This document shows positions 27,034 through 34,818 of a DNA stretch of 64,000 bases, one piece after another. A program made the position numbers and the translations under genes. A model generated the notes under the pieces. The model made no database searches, was not told where the DNA came from, and was given only the letters and a program-made list of their open reading frames with translations. The stretch's first letter is position 1. Each line of letters starts with the position of its first letter. This stretch comes from Anianabacter salinae (lineage in GTDB: Bacteria > Pseudomonadota > Alphaproteobacteria > Rhodobacterales > Rhodobacteraceae). The DNA is taken from assembly GCF_019061145.1 (NCBI RefSeq), contig NZ_JAHQZS010000006.1, positions 62,001 to 126,000 on the forward strand, given 5' to 3'.

Positions 27034-27906
27034 TTATTCGCCTTGCGCCAGCGCGTCGATCTGGCCGCGCATCACGCCCTGGAATTCGCCTGTCTCGGGA
27101 CGCACCGCGAGCGGAGCAAAAACGACCGACCGCAGGCCCATGCCCTCGGCCTGCGCCAAGGCCTCTTGCGGCGGGGCGGCTTCCCAGATGAGGGTCTGAG
27201 CGCCGGTCTCGTCCGTCAAGGCCTGCAAAGCGTCCCATTGGTCCGCATCCGGCATGGCGCCTGCGTCCCAGTCCAGCGCCGCGATCTGCAGCCCGTAGGC
27301 GCGCGCGAAATACTGATAGCGCGGATGGGTGGCGATCATCGCCGTGCCCTGCAGGGGGGCCAGCGTGTCCCGTGCATGGCTGTCCAAGGCTTCGAGATCG
27401 GCCACCAGACCCGGCAGCGCGGAAACCACGGCATCCCCGCTCCCAGGAATGCGGCGCTGCATCATCCCGGCCAGCGCCTCGGCCTGCCGCGCCGCTTGGC
27501 CAAAGTCGAGCCAGGTGTAGCTGGCGGTGCCGGTGTGCGAATGCTCGCCATCGGCGCCGTGGCTGTGGGTGATCGAGTCCGTCGAGATGTAGTCGTCCGA
27601 GAACCCGGCAGAGGTGTCAACGATGCGCGAGCGCGGCAGCGAGGTGCGTGTCGTCCAACCCGCGAACCCCGCGCCGTTCAGCGCGATCACGTCGGCGGCT
27701 TGGATCGCAGAAATGTCCGAAAGGCCGGGCCGCCAGAACGATGGATCGCGGTCCGCAGGCACGGGAAACAGCACCTCGACCGCGTCGCCGCCCAGCCGTT
27801 CGGCCATCCACGCCAGCGGGTAGTTCACCGCGGCGACCACCGGCTTGTCCTGCGCCGCCAGCGGCGATGCGGCAAGCGCGACAAGGACCACGAGGCGTTT
27901 CAGCAT
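27034..27906 (-). CDS. ZnuA-like periplasmic metal-binding protein with unusual ligand set
   Basis: 290 residues with a signal peptide (MLKRLVVLVALAASPLAAQ). The overall pattern is the cluster A-I metal-binding protein family: VVAAVNYPLAWMAERLGG, SDISAIQAADVIALNGAGFAGW, MIATHPRYQYFARAYGLQ. The usual first ligand motif (PH before Y/F) reads RDPSFWRP, and the second (DPHxW) reads ASYTWLDF, so two canonical His ligands are missing. The third (THPRY) is kept, and a His loop HSHGADGEHSHTG lies at 114-126. No ZnuB- or ZnuC-type gene accompanies it. It ends a six-gene operon with a MacB-type ABC pair and DUF4198, suggesting zinc handling by a non-standard route. Confidence 0.75.
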   Translation of the reverse strand: MLKRLVVLVALAASPLAAQDKPVVAAVNYPLAWMAERLGGDAVEVLFPVPADRDPSFWRPGLSDISAIQAADVIALNGAGFAGWTTRTSLPRSRIVDTSAGFSDDYISTDSITHSHGADGEHSHTGTASYTWLDFGQAARQAEALAGMMQRRIPGSGDAVVSALPGLVADLEALDSHARDTLAPLQGTAMIATHPRYQYFARAYGLQIAALDWDAGAMPDADQWDALQALTDETGAQTLIWEAAPPQEALAQAEGMGLRSVVFAPLAVRPETGEFQGVMRGQIDALAQGE

Positions 27907-28244
27907 CAGTTCGTCCCCTGTCCGTGCGCGATGTCATCGGGCGTCAGCAGCCAGTAGTCCGAATGCCCCTCGCTGACATCGACCTCGATCATCAGGCCGC
28001 CGTCCGCTGCGCCATCGGGCAAGGCGAAGGTGGTCACCCCGTCCTCGCCCAGCGGAAGCGTCATCACCAGCGTGTCGCTGGCATCCAGAACCCGGACCTC
28101 GCCCGCGTTCGGAATTCGGCCGGTCGAGAACTTCGACTCCACCGTCACCGTGTCGCCGGTGACCGAGGCGAACACCCGCAGGTCGTGCGCCGCAGCCGGA
28201 AGGGCTGCGGCAAGAGTGAAGGCAAGCCCAAGCGTGCGGATCAT
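27906..28244 (-). CDS. Small periplasmic NikL/CbiL-like protein
   Basis: 112 residues from the ATG at 28244, which overlaps the stop of the DUF4198 gene (ATGA). A signal peptide (MIRTLGLAFTLAAALPAAA) is cut before HDLRVFAS. The mature part, a small beta domain (FASVTGDTVTVESKF, EVRVLDASDTLVMTLPL, FALPDGAADGG), resembles the NikL/CbiL accessory proteins that accompany DUF4198 in nickel/cobalt importers. The C-terminal membrane anchor seen in some relatives is absent. Its His right after the cleavage site could bind metal. The assignment rests on pattern and context. Confidence 0.6.
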   Translation of the reverse strand: MIRTLGLAFTLAAALPAAAHDLRVFASVTGDTVTVESKFSTGRIPNAGEVRVLDASDTLVMTLPLGEDGVTTFALPDGAADGGLMIEVDVSEGHSDYWLLTPDDIAHGQGTN

Positions 28245-29014
28245 TCCATTCCCCCGGTGCTCCAGGGCTCGAAATGGACCCAGATCACGGCGCCAAGCTC
28301 GTGCGCCTTGTCGACGCCCTCGTATTGCATCGGCTCTTCTGCGGTGTTCAGCGCGGCAAAGCCCCACCAGCCGGATGTGGGTACAGCGTAAGTGAACACG
28401 CCGTTTCCGTCCGCCTTGACGGTCTGCGTAATCATCAGGTCTGACGGCACCGAGGCGGAACCGTCCTCGTTGTAATACTCCACCTCGACCTCGGCGTAAG
28501 GCACAGCCTCGCCGTCAAGCTTGACGATCCCCTGGAACACGTTGCCTTCCCATTGGGCGAAGGGCTTGGCCAGAGGCACGATCTCGGTCTTGAGACCAAG
28601 CTCTGTATCCCAACCCTCATCGTCGCCAAAAGCCGAAACATAGGTCTTGGTGAAATGCGTGATGAAGGCGTCTTCCTCCGGCTCCCAATAGGGCTGCGGG
28701 GTCATGGCGAACACATAGGTCCCGGGACGCTCAAGCCGGTATTCGGTCGAGTAACCGGCATCCTCCATCACCTGCGCCTCGGTCAGCGTATCCAGCAGCG
28801 ACGTCGTCTCGCCGCCGTGCGTCACGGAAAAGCTCTCTGGCATCTCCAGAACCATGCCGTCCAGCACGAACGGATGCGAGAACGACAGCGTCAGGTCGAT
28901 GGACCGACCGTCCTCCTGGCTGACCATGTTGTCGGACGGAATGATCATCCCGTAATGGGCGGACGCAGCGGTCGCCGTGGCGGCGAGGGCGGCGGCGGTC
29001 AGGAAGGTCTTCAT
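28241..29014 (-). CDS. DUF4198 (NikK-like) periplasmic protein
   Basis: 257 residues with a signal peptide ending ASA, leaving HYGMIIPSDNMV at the mature N-terminus. DUF4198 proteins such as NikK accompany nickel/cobalt ECF importers and bind metal through an N-terminal His. The features GRSIDLTLSFSHPF, RPGTYVFAMTPQPYWEP and a C-terminal beta domain (TQTVKADGNGVFTYAVPTSGWWGFAAL) are typical. Here no NikM/NikQ/NikO genes follow; the partners are a MacB-type ABC pair and a ZnuA-like protein, and the promoter carries Zur-like boxes. Zinc is therefore as likely as nickel. Confidence 0.8.
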   Translation of the reverse strand: MKTFLTAAALAATATAASAHYGMIIPSDNMVSQEDGRSIDLTLSFSHPFVLDGMVLEMPESFSVTHGGETTSLLDTLTEAQVMEDAGYSTEYRLERPGTYVFAMTPQPYWEPEEDAFITHFTKTYVSAFGDDEGWDTELGLKTEIVPLAKPFAQWEGNVFQGIVKLDGEAVPYAEVEVEYYNEDGSASVPSDLMITQTVKADGNGVFTYAVPTSGWWGFAALNTAEEPMQYEGVDKAHELGAVIWVHFEPWSTGGME

Positions 29015-29057
29015 GCGGGTCTCCGGAATTTGGGGGCTCGATGAGCGGTCTCAGGAT

Positions 29058-30212
29058 TTACAGGGCAAGAATCCAGGCCACCAGCCTGTCCCCGTTCGAT
29101 GTCACGGCAAAGACAAGCGCGGCAGCCAGAACAACGGTCCCCGCCAGAAATAGCACGATCTCTGCCAGTGCAAGCTGAAGAATGACAAAGCGCCCTGCCC
29201 CCAGCCGCCGTGCGGTCTGCATCTCGGGGCTGCGCAAGGCCCAGGCAAGGTAGAGCGACAGGGCGATCGCCCCCATCGCCGCGACGCCGATGATGACCGT
29301 CACCGCGTCAAGAAGCGCGGCGATGCGAAAGATGCGGTCCACCAGCCCAGCCACGACGTCGTCCGGGACCGTGATCTGCAAGGGGTTTTCAGGGTCCAGA
29401 TACCGCCCGCGCAGGATCGTCGCGGACCGGGTGTCGTTCGGCACGATCAACACCGCCGACAGGGGATAATCGCCGGCGTCGCCATGAAAGTGAAAGCTGT
29501 CGATGTTCTCGGGCGTAATGCGCTGGAACTCGGTGATCGCCGCGTTGGCAACGATGTTTCCGTCCGCATCGGCGGTCACGACATCGTCATGTCCGTGGCC
29601 GATCCCCGCGATGACCCAGGCGGTCTTGACGTCGGTAAACACCGCCTCGTCGTCCGGCGTGCCCGTCGGGGCCAGAACGCCCGTGATCTGCAATTCGAGC
29701 GGATAGACGCCGTCCAGATCGAACAGGTTCTCGGGCGCGGACACCACCGTGTCGCCGGGGCCAAGGCCCAACCGGTCCGCGACCGCCGCGCCCAGCACCG
29801 CCTCGCCCAGGATGGCCAGTTGCCGCCCCGACGCGATCTGCAGCCCGCGAAAGTCGAAGTAGTCCAGCGAGGTGCCCACGATCCGCGCGCCGTTGGTCTG
29901 GAACGCAGTGTGCAGCGGGATCGGCAGCGCAAGGCCGCTGTCCCAGACGGCATCCTCGGCCGCGCGGGTGACGGGCTGCGCGCGGTCTTCCGAGAAGTAG
30001 ACGGCGTTCATCACCAGATCGAGCTGGCTGCCGCGCGCGCCCAGCACCAGCGGCGTCGCCTCGGCGCGGCGGGTCAGCGCATCCTCGGACCCGCGCAAGA
30101 GCGTCTGCGTGACCATCGGCACCGCTAGGATGACCGCGCCGACAAGCACCAGCACAAGGCTGCGCGCCCAGGTCCAGCGCAGATGCGCAAAGGCAAGGAA
30201 CAGCGCGTTCAT
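29058..30212 (-). CDS. MacB/FtsX-type ABC permease, left arm
   Basis: 384 residues. One N-terminal membrane segment (RSLVLVLVGAVILAVPM), a large periplasmic domain and three C-terminal segments (ALLDAVTVIIGVAAMGAIALSL and following) give the MacB/LolC/FtsX topology. Such proteins do mechanotransmission in the periplasm or outer envelope rather than classical import. The periplasmic part carries two His patches, IGHGHDDV and DSFHFHGD, possible metal contacts. Its start overlaps the ATPase stop (ATGA at 30209-30212). It pairs with the ATPase just upstream and resembles in layout the ZrgC-like permease of the opposite arm, without being an obvious close copy. Confidence 0.85.
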   Translation of the reverse strand: MNALFLAFAHLRWTWARSLVLVLVGAVILAVPMVTQTLLRGSEDALTRRAEATPLVLGARGSQLDLVMNAVYFSEDRAQPVTRAAEDAVWDSGLALPIPLHTAFQTNGARIVGTSLDYFDFRGLQIASGRQLAILGEAVLGAAVADRLGLGPGDTVVSAPENLFDLDGVYPLELQITGVLAPTGTPDDEAVFTDVKTAWVIAGIGHGHDDVVTADADGNIVANAAITEFQRITPENIDSFHFHGDAGDYPLSAVLIVPNDTRSATILRGRYLDPENPLQITVPDDVVAGLVDRIFRIAALLDAVTVIIGVAAMGAIALSLYLAWALRSPEMQTARRLGAGRFVILQLALAEIVLFLAGTVVLAAALVFAVTSNGDRLVAWILAL

Positions 30213-30871
30213 GCCGCCTGCCTCAGCGTGGCGAAGTCGATCACGCGGTCGAAGCGCGGCAGTAGGTCATGATCGTGCGTGACCGCCAGAACCGTCGCAT
30301 CGAACTCCCGCGCCCGGGCGAACAGAAGGTCAAGGATCACGTCCTTGGTCTCGGGGTCGAGATTTCCTGTCGCCTCGTCCGCGAGGATCAGCGCGGGCTG
30401 CGTGACCAGCGCCCGGCAGATCGCCACGCGCTGCTGCTCGCCCCCGCTCAATGCGCCGGGATGGCTTTTCAGGCGGTCCGCGATCCCGCACGAGGCGGCC
30501 AGCGCCGCGGCCCGGTCCCGCGCCGCGCGGTCGAGCCGCAGGCCAAGACCGACCCGGTAGGGATACAGGATGTTCTCAAGCGCGTTCAGGTAGTCGACCA
30601 GCGCGAAGTTCTGGAACACGAAGCCGATGTTGCGCGCGCGGAAGGCGCGCCGCCCGGCATCGGACAGGGCGGTCATGTCGGTGCCCGCCACCTTCAGCGC
30701 GCCCGCATCCGGCTGCGACAGCCCCGCCACAAGGTTCAGGAGCGTTGTCTTGCCGGTGCCGCTTGGCCCGATCACGCCGACGCGCTCGCCCTTGGCGACG
30801 CTAAAGGTTGGCACCGAGAGCGTGAACCCGCCACGCGGATAGGCAAAGCGCAGGCCGCTGGCCTCGATCAA
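30209..30871 (-). CDS. MacB/LolD-type ABC ATPase, left arm
   Basis: 220 residues from a TTG start at 30871. That start follows GGAGG and overlaps the stop of the preceding gene (TTGA), so coupling is likely; longer frames upstream lack a family match. Motifs: Walker A GPSGTGKTT, Q-loop FQNFALVDYLNALEN, signature LSGGEQQRVAI, Walker B LILADEATGNLD, His switch VTHDHD. LolD/MacB-type ATPases energise FtsX-fold permeases, here the next gene. Confidence 0.88.
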   Translation of the reverse strand: MIEASGLRFAYPRGGFTLSVPTFSVAKGERVGVIGPSGTGKTTLLNLVAGLSQPDAGALKVAGTDMTALSDAGRRAFRARNIGFVFQNFALVDYLNALENILYPYRVGLGLRLDRAARDRAAALAASCGIADRLKSHPGALSGGEQQRVAICRALVTQPALILADEATGNLDPETKDVILDLLFARAREFDATVLAVTHDHDLLPRFDRVIDFATLRQAA

Positions 30872-31464
30872 GACTTGTCCTCCACGTCCGGCGGTGGGGC
30901 GTCGGCATTCCGCTCCAGCGTGCCCGCATCGGTGCGGTCCACGTCGGTCAGGGTGAATCCGACGATCTTCCATGCGCCGTCCGCAGGGGCCATCACCAGG
31001 TCGGCGGCATAGGCATTGCCGCGCATGTGCATATGCTCGGAATGCCCGACGACACCAAGCACGCGCCATCTTGCGTCAATGGCCACGCGGTCCTCTTGCG
31101 GGCGGGCGTTCATCCCCAGCAGCGACACCTCGTGAATCGCCTGATCGGGGTTCAGGCCGCCGCCCGCCAGCGCGCCGACGCGTTCCAGATACAGCTGTTC
31201 CAGCGCGGGGCCGGTCGCCACCTCGGCCAGCCGGTCGTAGATCGCCGCCTCTTCGGTCTGCCCGAAGGCGTCATAGACCTGCGTCAGGATGCCGGGCAGC
31301 ACCAGCGGGCTTTCGCGCAGAAATTCGTCCGGAGACAGACCGCGCGTGTCGGCGGTGCGGCCGTCTTGCGCGCTCGGCGCAAGGAACAGCGCCCAGACCG
31401 CAACGCAAGCGCAGGCCACGAAAGCCGCGCCCAGGATGTAGTCCCACGTTCTGCCCTGCATCAT
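30868..31464 (-). CDS. Membrane-anchored hypothetical protein, first gene of the left metal arm
   Basis: 198 residues, first gene of the minus-strand operon. A single N-terminal membrane segment (YILGAAFVACACVAVWALFL) is followed by a periplasmic domain. The domain contains GHSEHMHMRGNAYAADLVM, a His/Met-rich patch, and APADGAWKIVGFTLTDVDR, which looks like an NTF2-type or lumazine-like beta motif. I do not recognise a family. Position and the His/Met patch suggest a periplasmic partner of the MacB-type pair that follows. Confidence 0.65.
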   Translation of the reverse strand: MMQGRTWDYILGAAFVACACVAVWALFLAPSAQDGRTADTRGLSPDEFLRESPLVLPGILTQVYDAFGQTEEAAIYDRLAEVATGPALEQLYLERVGALAGGGLNPDQAIHEVSLLGMNARPQEDRVAIDARWRVLGVVGHSEHMHMRGNAYAADLVMAPADGAWKIVGFTLTDVDRTDAGTLERNADAPPPDVEDKS

Positions 31465-31644
31465 CTGCGTCGTCCCCGGTCACTGCGCCCAGACCTAATC
31501 CAATGCGCCGCCGCCGCAAGCCGCCTTGGTGCATAGGCAGTCGCATAAACGGTGCGGCGCAGGGAAAAGGTGCACCGCCTGCCAGATTGTTCTGGCGCAG
31601 CCAACGCCAAGGGTCGCCCCCGAACCACCAGCGCGTCTTGCAAT

Positions 31645-31657
31645 GTTATAGTATAAC
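31645..31657. promoter_or_regulatory. Zur-like box 1
   Basis: GTTATA-G-TATAAC is a perfect palindrome, with further symmetry outward (AATGTTATA / TATAACGTC). It fits the zinc-uptake regulator sites of alphaproteobacteria, which centre on a GTTAT-N3-ATAAC core. It lies about 180 bp from the left-arm start and 135 bp from the right-arm start. Confidence 0.75.
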
Positions 31658-31675
31658 GTCTATTGGATTCGTTAT

Positions 31676-31688
31676 GTTATTACATAAC
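31676..31688. promoter_or_regulatory. Zur-like box 2
   Basis: GTTAT-TAC-ATAAC shares the GTTAT-N3-ATAAC core of box 1. Its centre is 31 bp from that of box 1, close to three helical turns, as expected for cooperative binding. A further GTTAT at 31671-31675 overlaps it. Confidence 0.65.
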
Positions 31689-31791
31689 CCCAACGCATCG
31701 TCCCTCTGCGGCGTGAGCATCAAGGCACCGAGCCCCTGATGTGTTGCACTGCCTCCCTGAACCGACATCATATCCAAACGAAGAACTCAAA

Positions 31792-32370
31792 ATGAAAACG
31801 CTTGGTTTCACCCTCCTGGCTTCGGTCGCCGCCATGCCGCTTGTGGCACAGGAAACGCGCCAGATGGATGCCCATGTTCACGGGGTCAGCACGCTGGAGC
31901 TTGCCATTGAAGGCAACACCGTCGAGATCAACCTTCTGTCGCCGGGCATGGACATCGTCGGGTTCGAGTATGCCGCCAGCACCGATGCCGACAAGGATGC
32001 GGTCGAGGCCGCGATCCGCATGATGCTGATGCCCGAGAATGTCGTGACCCTGCCCGAGGCTGCGGAATGCCGGCTGACCGAGGTGGTGGCGCATCTTCAC
32101 GGCGGCGAGCACGAGCACGCCGAAGGCGAGGGCCACGCGCACGAAGAGCACGCCGAGGACGAGGACCACAAGGAAGACGGCGGCGAGCACAGCGAGTTCC
32201 ACGCCAGCTATTCCTTCGACTGCACGCATCCCGAGGACCTTGGAAGCATTGGCTTGCCGTTCTTCGACAGCTTTGCCAATGCGGAGGAGATCGAGGCACA
32301 ATACGTCACCGATGCGGCCACCGGCTCGGCCGAGATCACCCGCGATGCGCCAGAGTTGACGTTGAACTGA
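31792..32370 (+). CDS. zrgA: His-rich DUF2796 periplasmic zinc-binding protein (ZrgA-like)
   Basis: 192 residues from the ATG at 31792; a longer frame from 31741 is not needed. The signal peptide is MKTLGFTLLASVAAMPLVAQ. DUF2796 features include MDAHVHGVSTLELAIEGNTVEINLLSPG near the mature start and FDCTHPEDL near the end. Residues 101-137 hold ten His among Glu and Asp, a typical zinc-capturing loop. Homologues (V. cholerae ZrgA, P. aeruginosa PA4063) are induced by zinc starvation and lie before a MacB-type ABC pair, exactly as here. Confidence 0.9.
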   Translation: MKTLGFTLLASVAAMPLVAQETRQMDAHVHGVSTLELAIEGNTVEINLLSPGMDIVGFEYAASTDADKDAVEAAIRMMLMPENVVTLPEAAECRLTEVVAHLHGGEHEHAEGEGHAHEEHAEDEDHKEDGGEHSEFHASYSFDCTHPEDLGSIGLPFFDSFANAEEIEAQYVTDAATGSAEITRDAPELTLN

Positions 32371-32372
32371 AG

Positions 32373-33062
32373 ATGACCGACCCCGCCCTTGTCCTTACCG
32401 ACGTGACCTACAGCTGGCCCGGGCGGGGCGGCTTTTCGCTGTCCTGTCCGGACTTCCGCATGGCGGCGGGGGAAAGCGTGCTGCTTCTGGGCGCCAGCGG
32501 ATCGGGGAAATCGACGCTCCTGTCGCTGGTCTGCGGCATCGTCACCGCGATCAGCGGCAGCGTGTCGGTCGATGGCACCGACCTTTCCACGCTGCGGGCC
32601 GGGGCGCGCGACAGGTTCAGGGCAGAGCGGATCGGCGTGATCTTTCAGCAGTTCAACCTGTTGCCCTATGCCCGCGTCGTCGACAACATCCTGTTGCCCC
32701 TGCGATTTGCCCCAATGCGCCGGTCCCGCGCCGCGCCCGGCGATGCCGCGCGACTTTGCATCGCCCTCGGGCTGCCCGGCGACATCCTGACGACCCAGGC
32801 AGGGCGGCTGAGCGTCGGACAACAACAGCGCGTGGCCGTGGCCCGGGCCTTGATCGGCGCGCCGCCGCTCATTGTCGCGGACGAGCCGACCTCGGCGCTG
32901 GACGCCGCGACACAGGACACTTTCCTGAGCCTGTTGTTCGACCAGACCGCGCGGACCGGCTCGTCCCTGCTGATGGTCAGCCATGACGAACGGCTGGGCG
33001 CGCGCTTTGACCGGGTGGTCCGGATCGAGGACATCGTGACATCGTGGAAGGCCGCGGCATGA
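32373..33062 (+). CDS. MacB/LolD-type ABC ATPase, right arm (ZrgB-like)
   Basis: 229 residues from the ATG at 32373, two bases after the DUF2796 stop. Motifs: Walker A GASGSGKST, Q-loop FQQFNLLPYARVVDN, signature LSVGQQQRVAVARAL (SVGQ in place of SGGQ), Walker B LIVADEPTSALD, His switch VSHDER. It partners the permease that follows; its equivalent in P. aeruginosa is PA4064. Confidence 0.88.
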   Translation: MTDPALVLTDVTYSWPGRGGFSLSCPDFRMAAGESVLLLGASGSGKSTLLSLVCGIVTAISGSVSVDGTDLSTLRAGARDRFRAERIGVIFQQFNLLPYARVVDNILLPLRFAPMRRSRAAPGDAARLCIALGLPGDILTTQAGRLSVGQQQRVAVARALIGAPPLIVADEPTSALDAATQDTFLSLLFDQTARTGSSLLMVSHDERLGARFDRVVRIEDIVTSWKAAA

Positions 33063-34306
33063 TCCTGCGCCTTGCCACCCAATCCCTGCTGGCCCGTGCG
33101 CTGACCGTCGGAATGACGGTGCTGGCGATCGCGCTGTCCGTCGCGCTGTTCCTTGGCGTCGAGAAGGTGCGCACCGGCGCGCGGGCCAGTTTTGCCGACA
33201 CGATCTCGGGCACCGACCTGATCGTCGGCGCGCGGTCGGGGTCGGTGCAACTGCTGCTCTACTCGGTGTTCCGCATCGGCAACGCGACCAACAACGTATC
33301 GTGGGAAAGCTACCAGGACATCGCGGCGCGGCCCGAAGTCGACTGGATCGTGCCGATCTCGTTGGGCGACAGCCACCGTCAGTTCCGCGTCATGGGAACG
33401 ACGCCTGCCTTCTTCGAGCACTACAAGTATCGCGGGGGCCGGTCGCTGGAGATACCCGAGGGGCACGGATTGCAGGACCTGTATGACGCCGTGATCGGCG
33501 CCGATGTCGCGGCCGCGCTGGGATATGCCGTGGGCGATCCCATCGTCGTCTCGCATGGTCTTGCGTCCTTTACCGACCATGACGACCAGCCGTTCCGCAT
33601 CGCCGGGATCATCGGCAAGACCGGCACGCCGGTGGACCGCACGGTGATCGTCAGCCTCGAGGCGATCGAGGCGATCCATGTCGACTGGCAGGGCGGGGGA
33701 CAGACCGGCCAGTCCACGCCGGTCGAGGTGATACGAAGCATGGACCTTACTCCGTCAGCTATCACGGCGGCGCTGGTCGGGACCGAGTCGCGCCTGCAGA
33801 TCTTCGGCCTGCAACGCTGGATCAACGAGTATCCCGAAGAGCCGCTGCTTGCGATCCTGCCGGGCGTCGCGCTGCAAGAACTTTGGCAGATCGTCGGCGT
33901 CGCCGAAACCGCGCTGATCGGGGTGTCGGCGATGGTCGTCATCACCGCGCTTATCGGCATGATGGCGATGATCTTTTCCAGCCTGAACGAACGGCGGCGC
34001 GAGATGGCGATCTGGCGGGCGATGGGCGCGCGCCCCGCGACGATCCTGGGGCTTCTCGTGCTGGAAGCGATGCTTATGGCGGCGGCGGGGGCGGTGCTGG
34101 GCCTTACGCTGCTCTATCTTGGCCTCGCGGTGGCACAGCCGCTCGTCGATGCGGCCGCAGGCATCTGGCTGCCGATCGAGCCGCCCACCCTGCGCGAGGT
34201 GTGGGGTCTCGGGATCGTGATCGCCGCGGCGGGGCTGGCCAGCCTTGTTCCGGCGCTAAGGGCCTACCGGCTTTCGCTCGCCGATGGCATGATGGTGAGG
34301 ACATGA
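33059..34306 (+). CDS. MacB/FtsX-type ABC permease, right arm (ZrgC-like)
   Basis: 415 residues from the ATG at 33059, overlapping the ATPase stop (ATGA). The topology is one N-terminal membrane segment, a large periplasmic domain and three C-terminal segments (ALIGVSAMVVITALIGMMAMIFS, AMLMAAAGAVLGLTLLYLGL and GIVIAAAGLASLVPAL). The cytoplasmic loop LNERRREMAIWRAMGARP is a hallmark of MacB/LolC permeases. Together with zrgA and the ATPase it forms the zinc-responsive module known from Vibrio and Pseudomonas. How it assists zinc acquisition is not settled. Confidence 0.88.
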   Translation: MILRLATQSLLARALTVGMTVLAIALSVALFLGVEKVRTGARASFADTISGTDLIVGARSGSVQLLLYSVFRIGNATNNVSWESYQDIAARPEVDWIVPISLGDSHRQFRVMGTTPAFFEHYKYRGGRSLEIPEGHGLQDLYDAVIGADVAAALGYAVGDPIVVSHGLASFTDHDDQPFRIAGIIGKTGTPVDRTVIVSLEAIEAIHVDWQGGGQTGQSTPVEVIRSMDLTPSAITAALVGTESRLQIFGLQRWINEYPEEPLLAILPGVALQELWQIVGVAETALIGVSAMVVITALIGMMAMIFSSLNERRREMAIWRAMGARPATILGLLVLEAMLMAAAGAVLGLTLLYLGLAVAQPLVDAAAGIWLPIEPPTLREVWGLGIVIAAAGLASLVPALRAYRLSLADGMMVRT

Positions 34307-34818
34307 CAGGACAAGGCAGGATCACCCGCAGGACGTTCGGCCTTTTGGCCGCCGCAGGCGCAATCGTGCCGCGCACAGCCTTCGCGCGGCCCTTCCGCGA
34401 GATCACCTGGGATGACCTGATCCCGCCCGGCGTGCCCTATGCCGAGATCGTCGGTGAAGGCGACCTTGACGAGCAAAGCGACACCTGGAGCCCGATCTTC
34501 GACGAGAACGCGACCAAGCTGAACACGGAGCTGAACGGGGCTTCAGTCAGGTTGCCGGGCTACATCATCCCGCTGGACATCGAGGCTGAGGGGCTGACCA
34601 GCTTCGTTCTGGTGCCCTATGTCGGTGCCTGCATCCATGTGCCGCCTCCTCCGCCGAACCAGCTTGTCTTCGTGACGACGAAAGACCCCTGGCCGTCGGA
34701 CCAGATGTGGGATGCGGTCTGGGTGTCGGGGGTGCTGAGCGCACGGCTGCAATCGACGGCAATCGCCGAAATCGGCTACGAGATCGCCGCGCAAGAGATC
34801 GAGATCTACACATGGTAG
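34303..34818 (+). CDS. DUF3299 periplasmic protein, copy 1
   Basis: 171 residues, start overlapping the permease stop (ATGA). A Tat-type signal ITRRTFGLLAAAGAIVP precedes the DUF3299 domain. The domain shows the family core VRLPGYIIPLD and FVLVPYVGACIHVPPPPPNQ, which places a Cys-His pair in a conserved loop. A DUF3299 protein is the usual last gene of the ZrgA-MacB module (PA4066 in P. aeruginosa). Metal binding is inferred from the Cys-His loop and context. Confidence 0.85.
   Translation: MTGQGRITRRTFGLLAAAGAIVPRTAFARPFREITWDDLIPPGVPYAEIVGEGDLDEQSDTWSPIFDENATKLNTELNGASVRLPGYIIPLDIEAEGLTSFVLVPYVGACIHVPPPPPNQLVFVTTKDPWPSDQMWDAVWVSGVLSARLQSTAIAEIGYEIAAQEIEIYTW

Larger units (their letters stand above)
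31465..31791. promoter_or_regulatory. Bidirectional promoter region of the metal locus
   Basis: The 327-bp spacer between the two arms is GC-rich near the left gene and turns AT-rich from about 31640 to 31790. It holds two Zur-like boxes (listed separately) and GAAGAACT just ahead of the right-arm start. A 60-codon minus frame (31461-31643) has no family match and I do not call it. Confidence 0.6.

Noticed and set aside
31461-31643. 60-codon minus frame in the metal promoter region
   Set aside because: No ribosome site or family match, and it occupies the GC-rich leader of the left arm.
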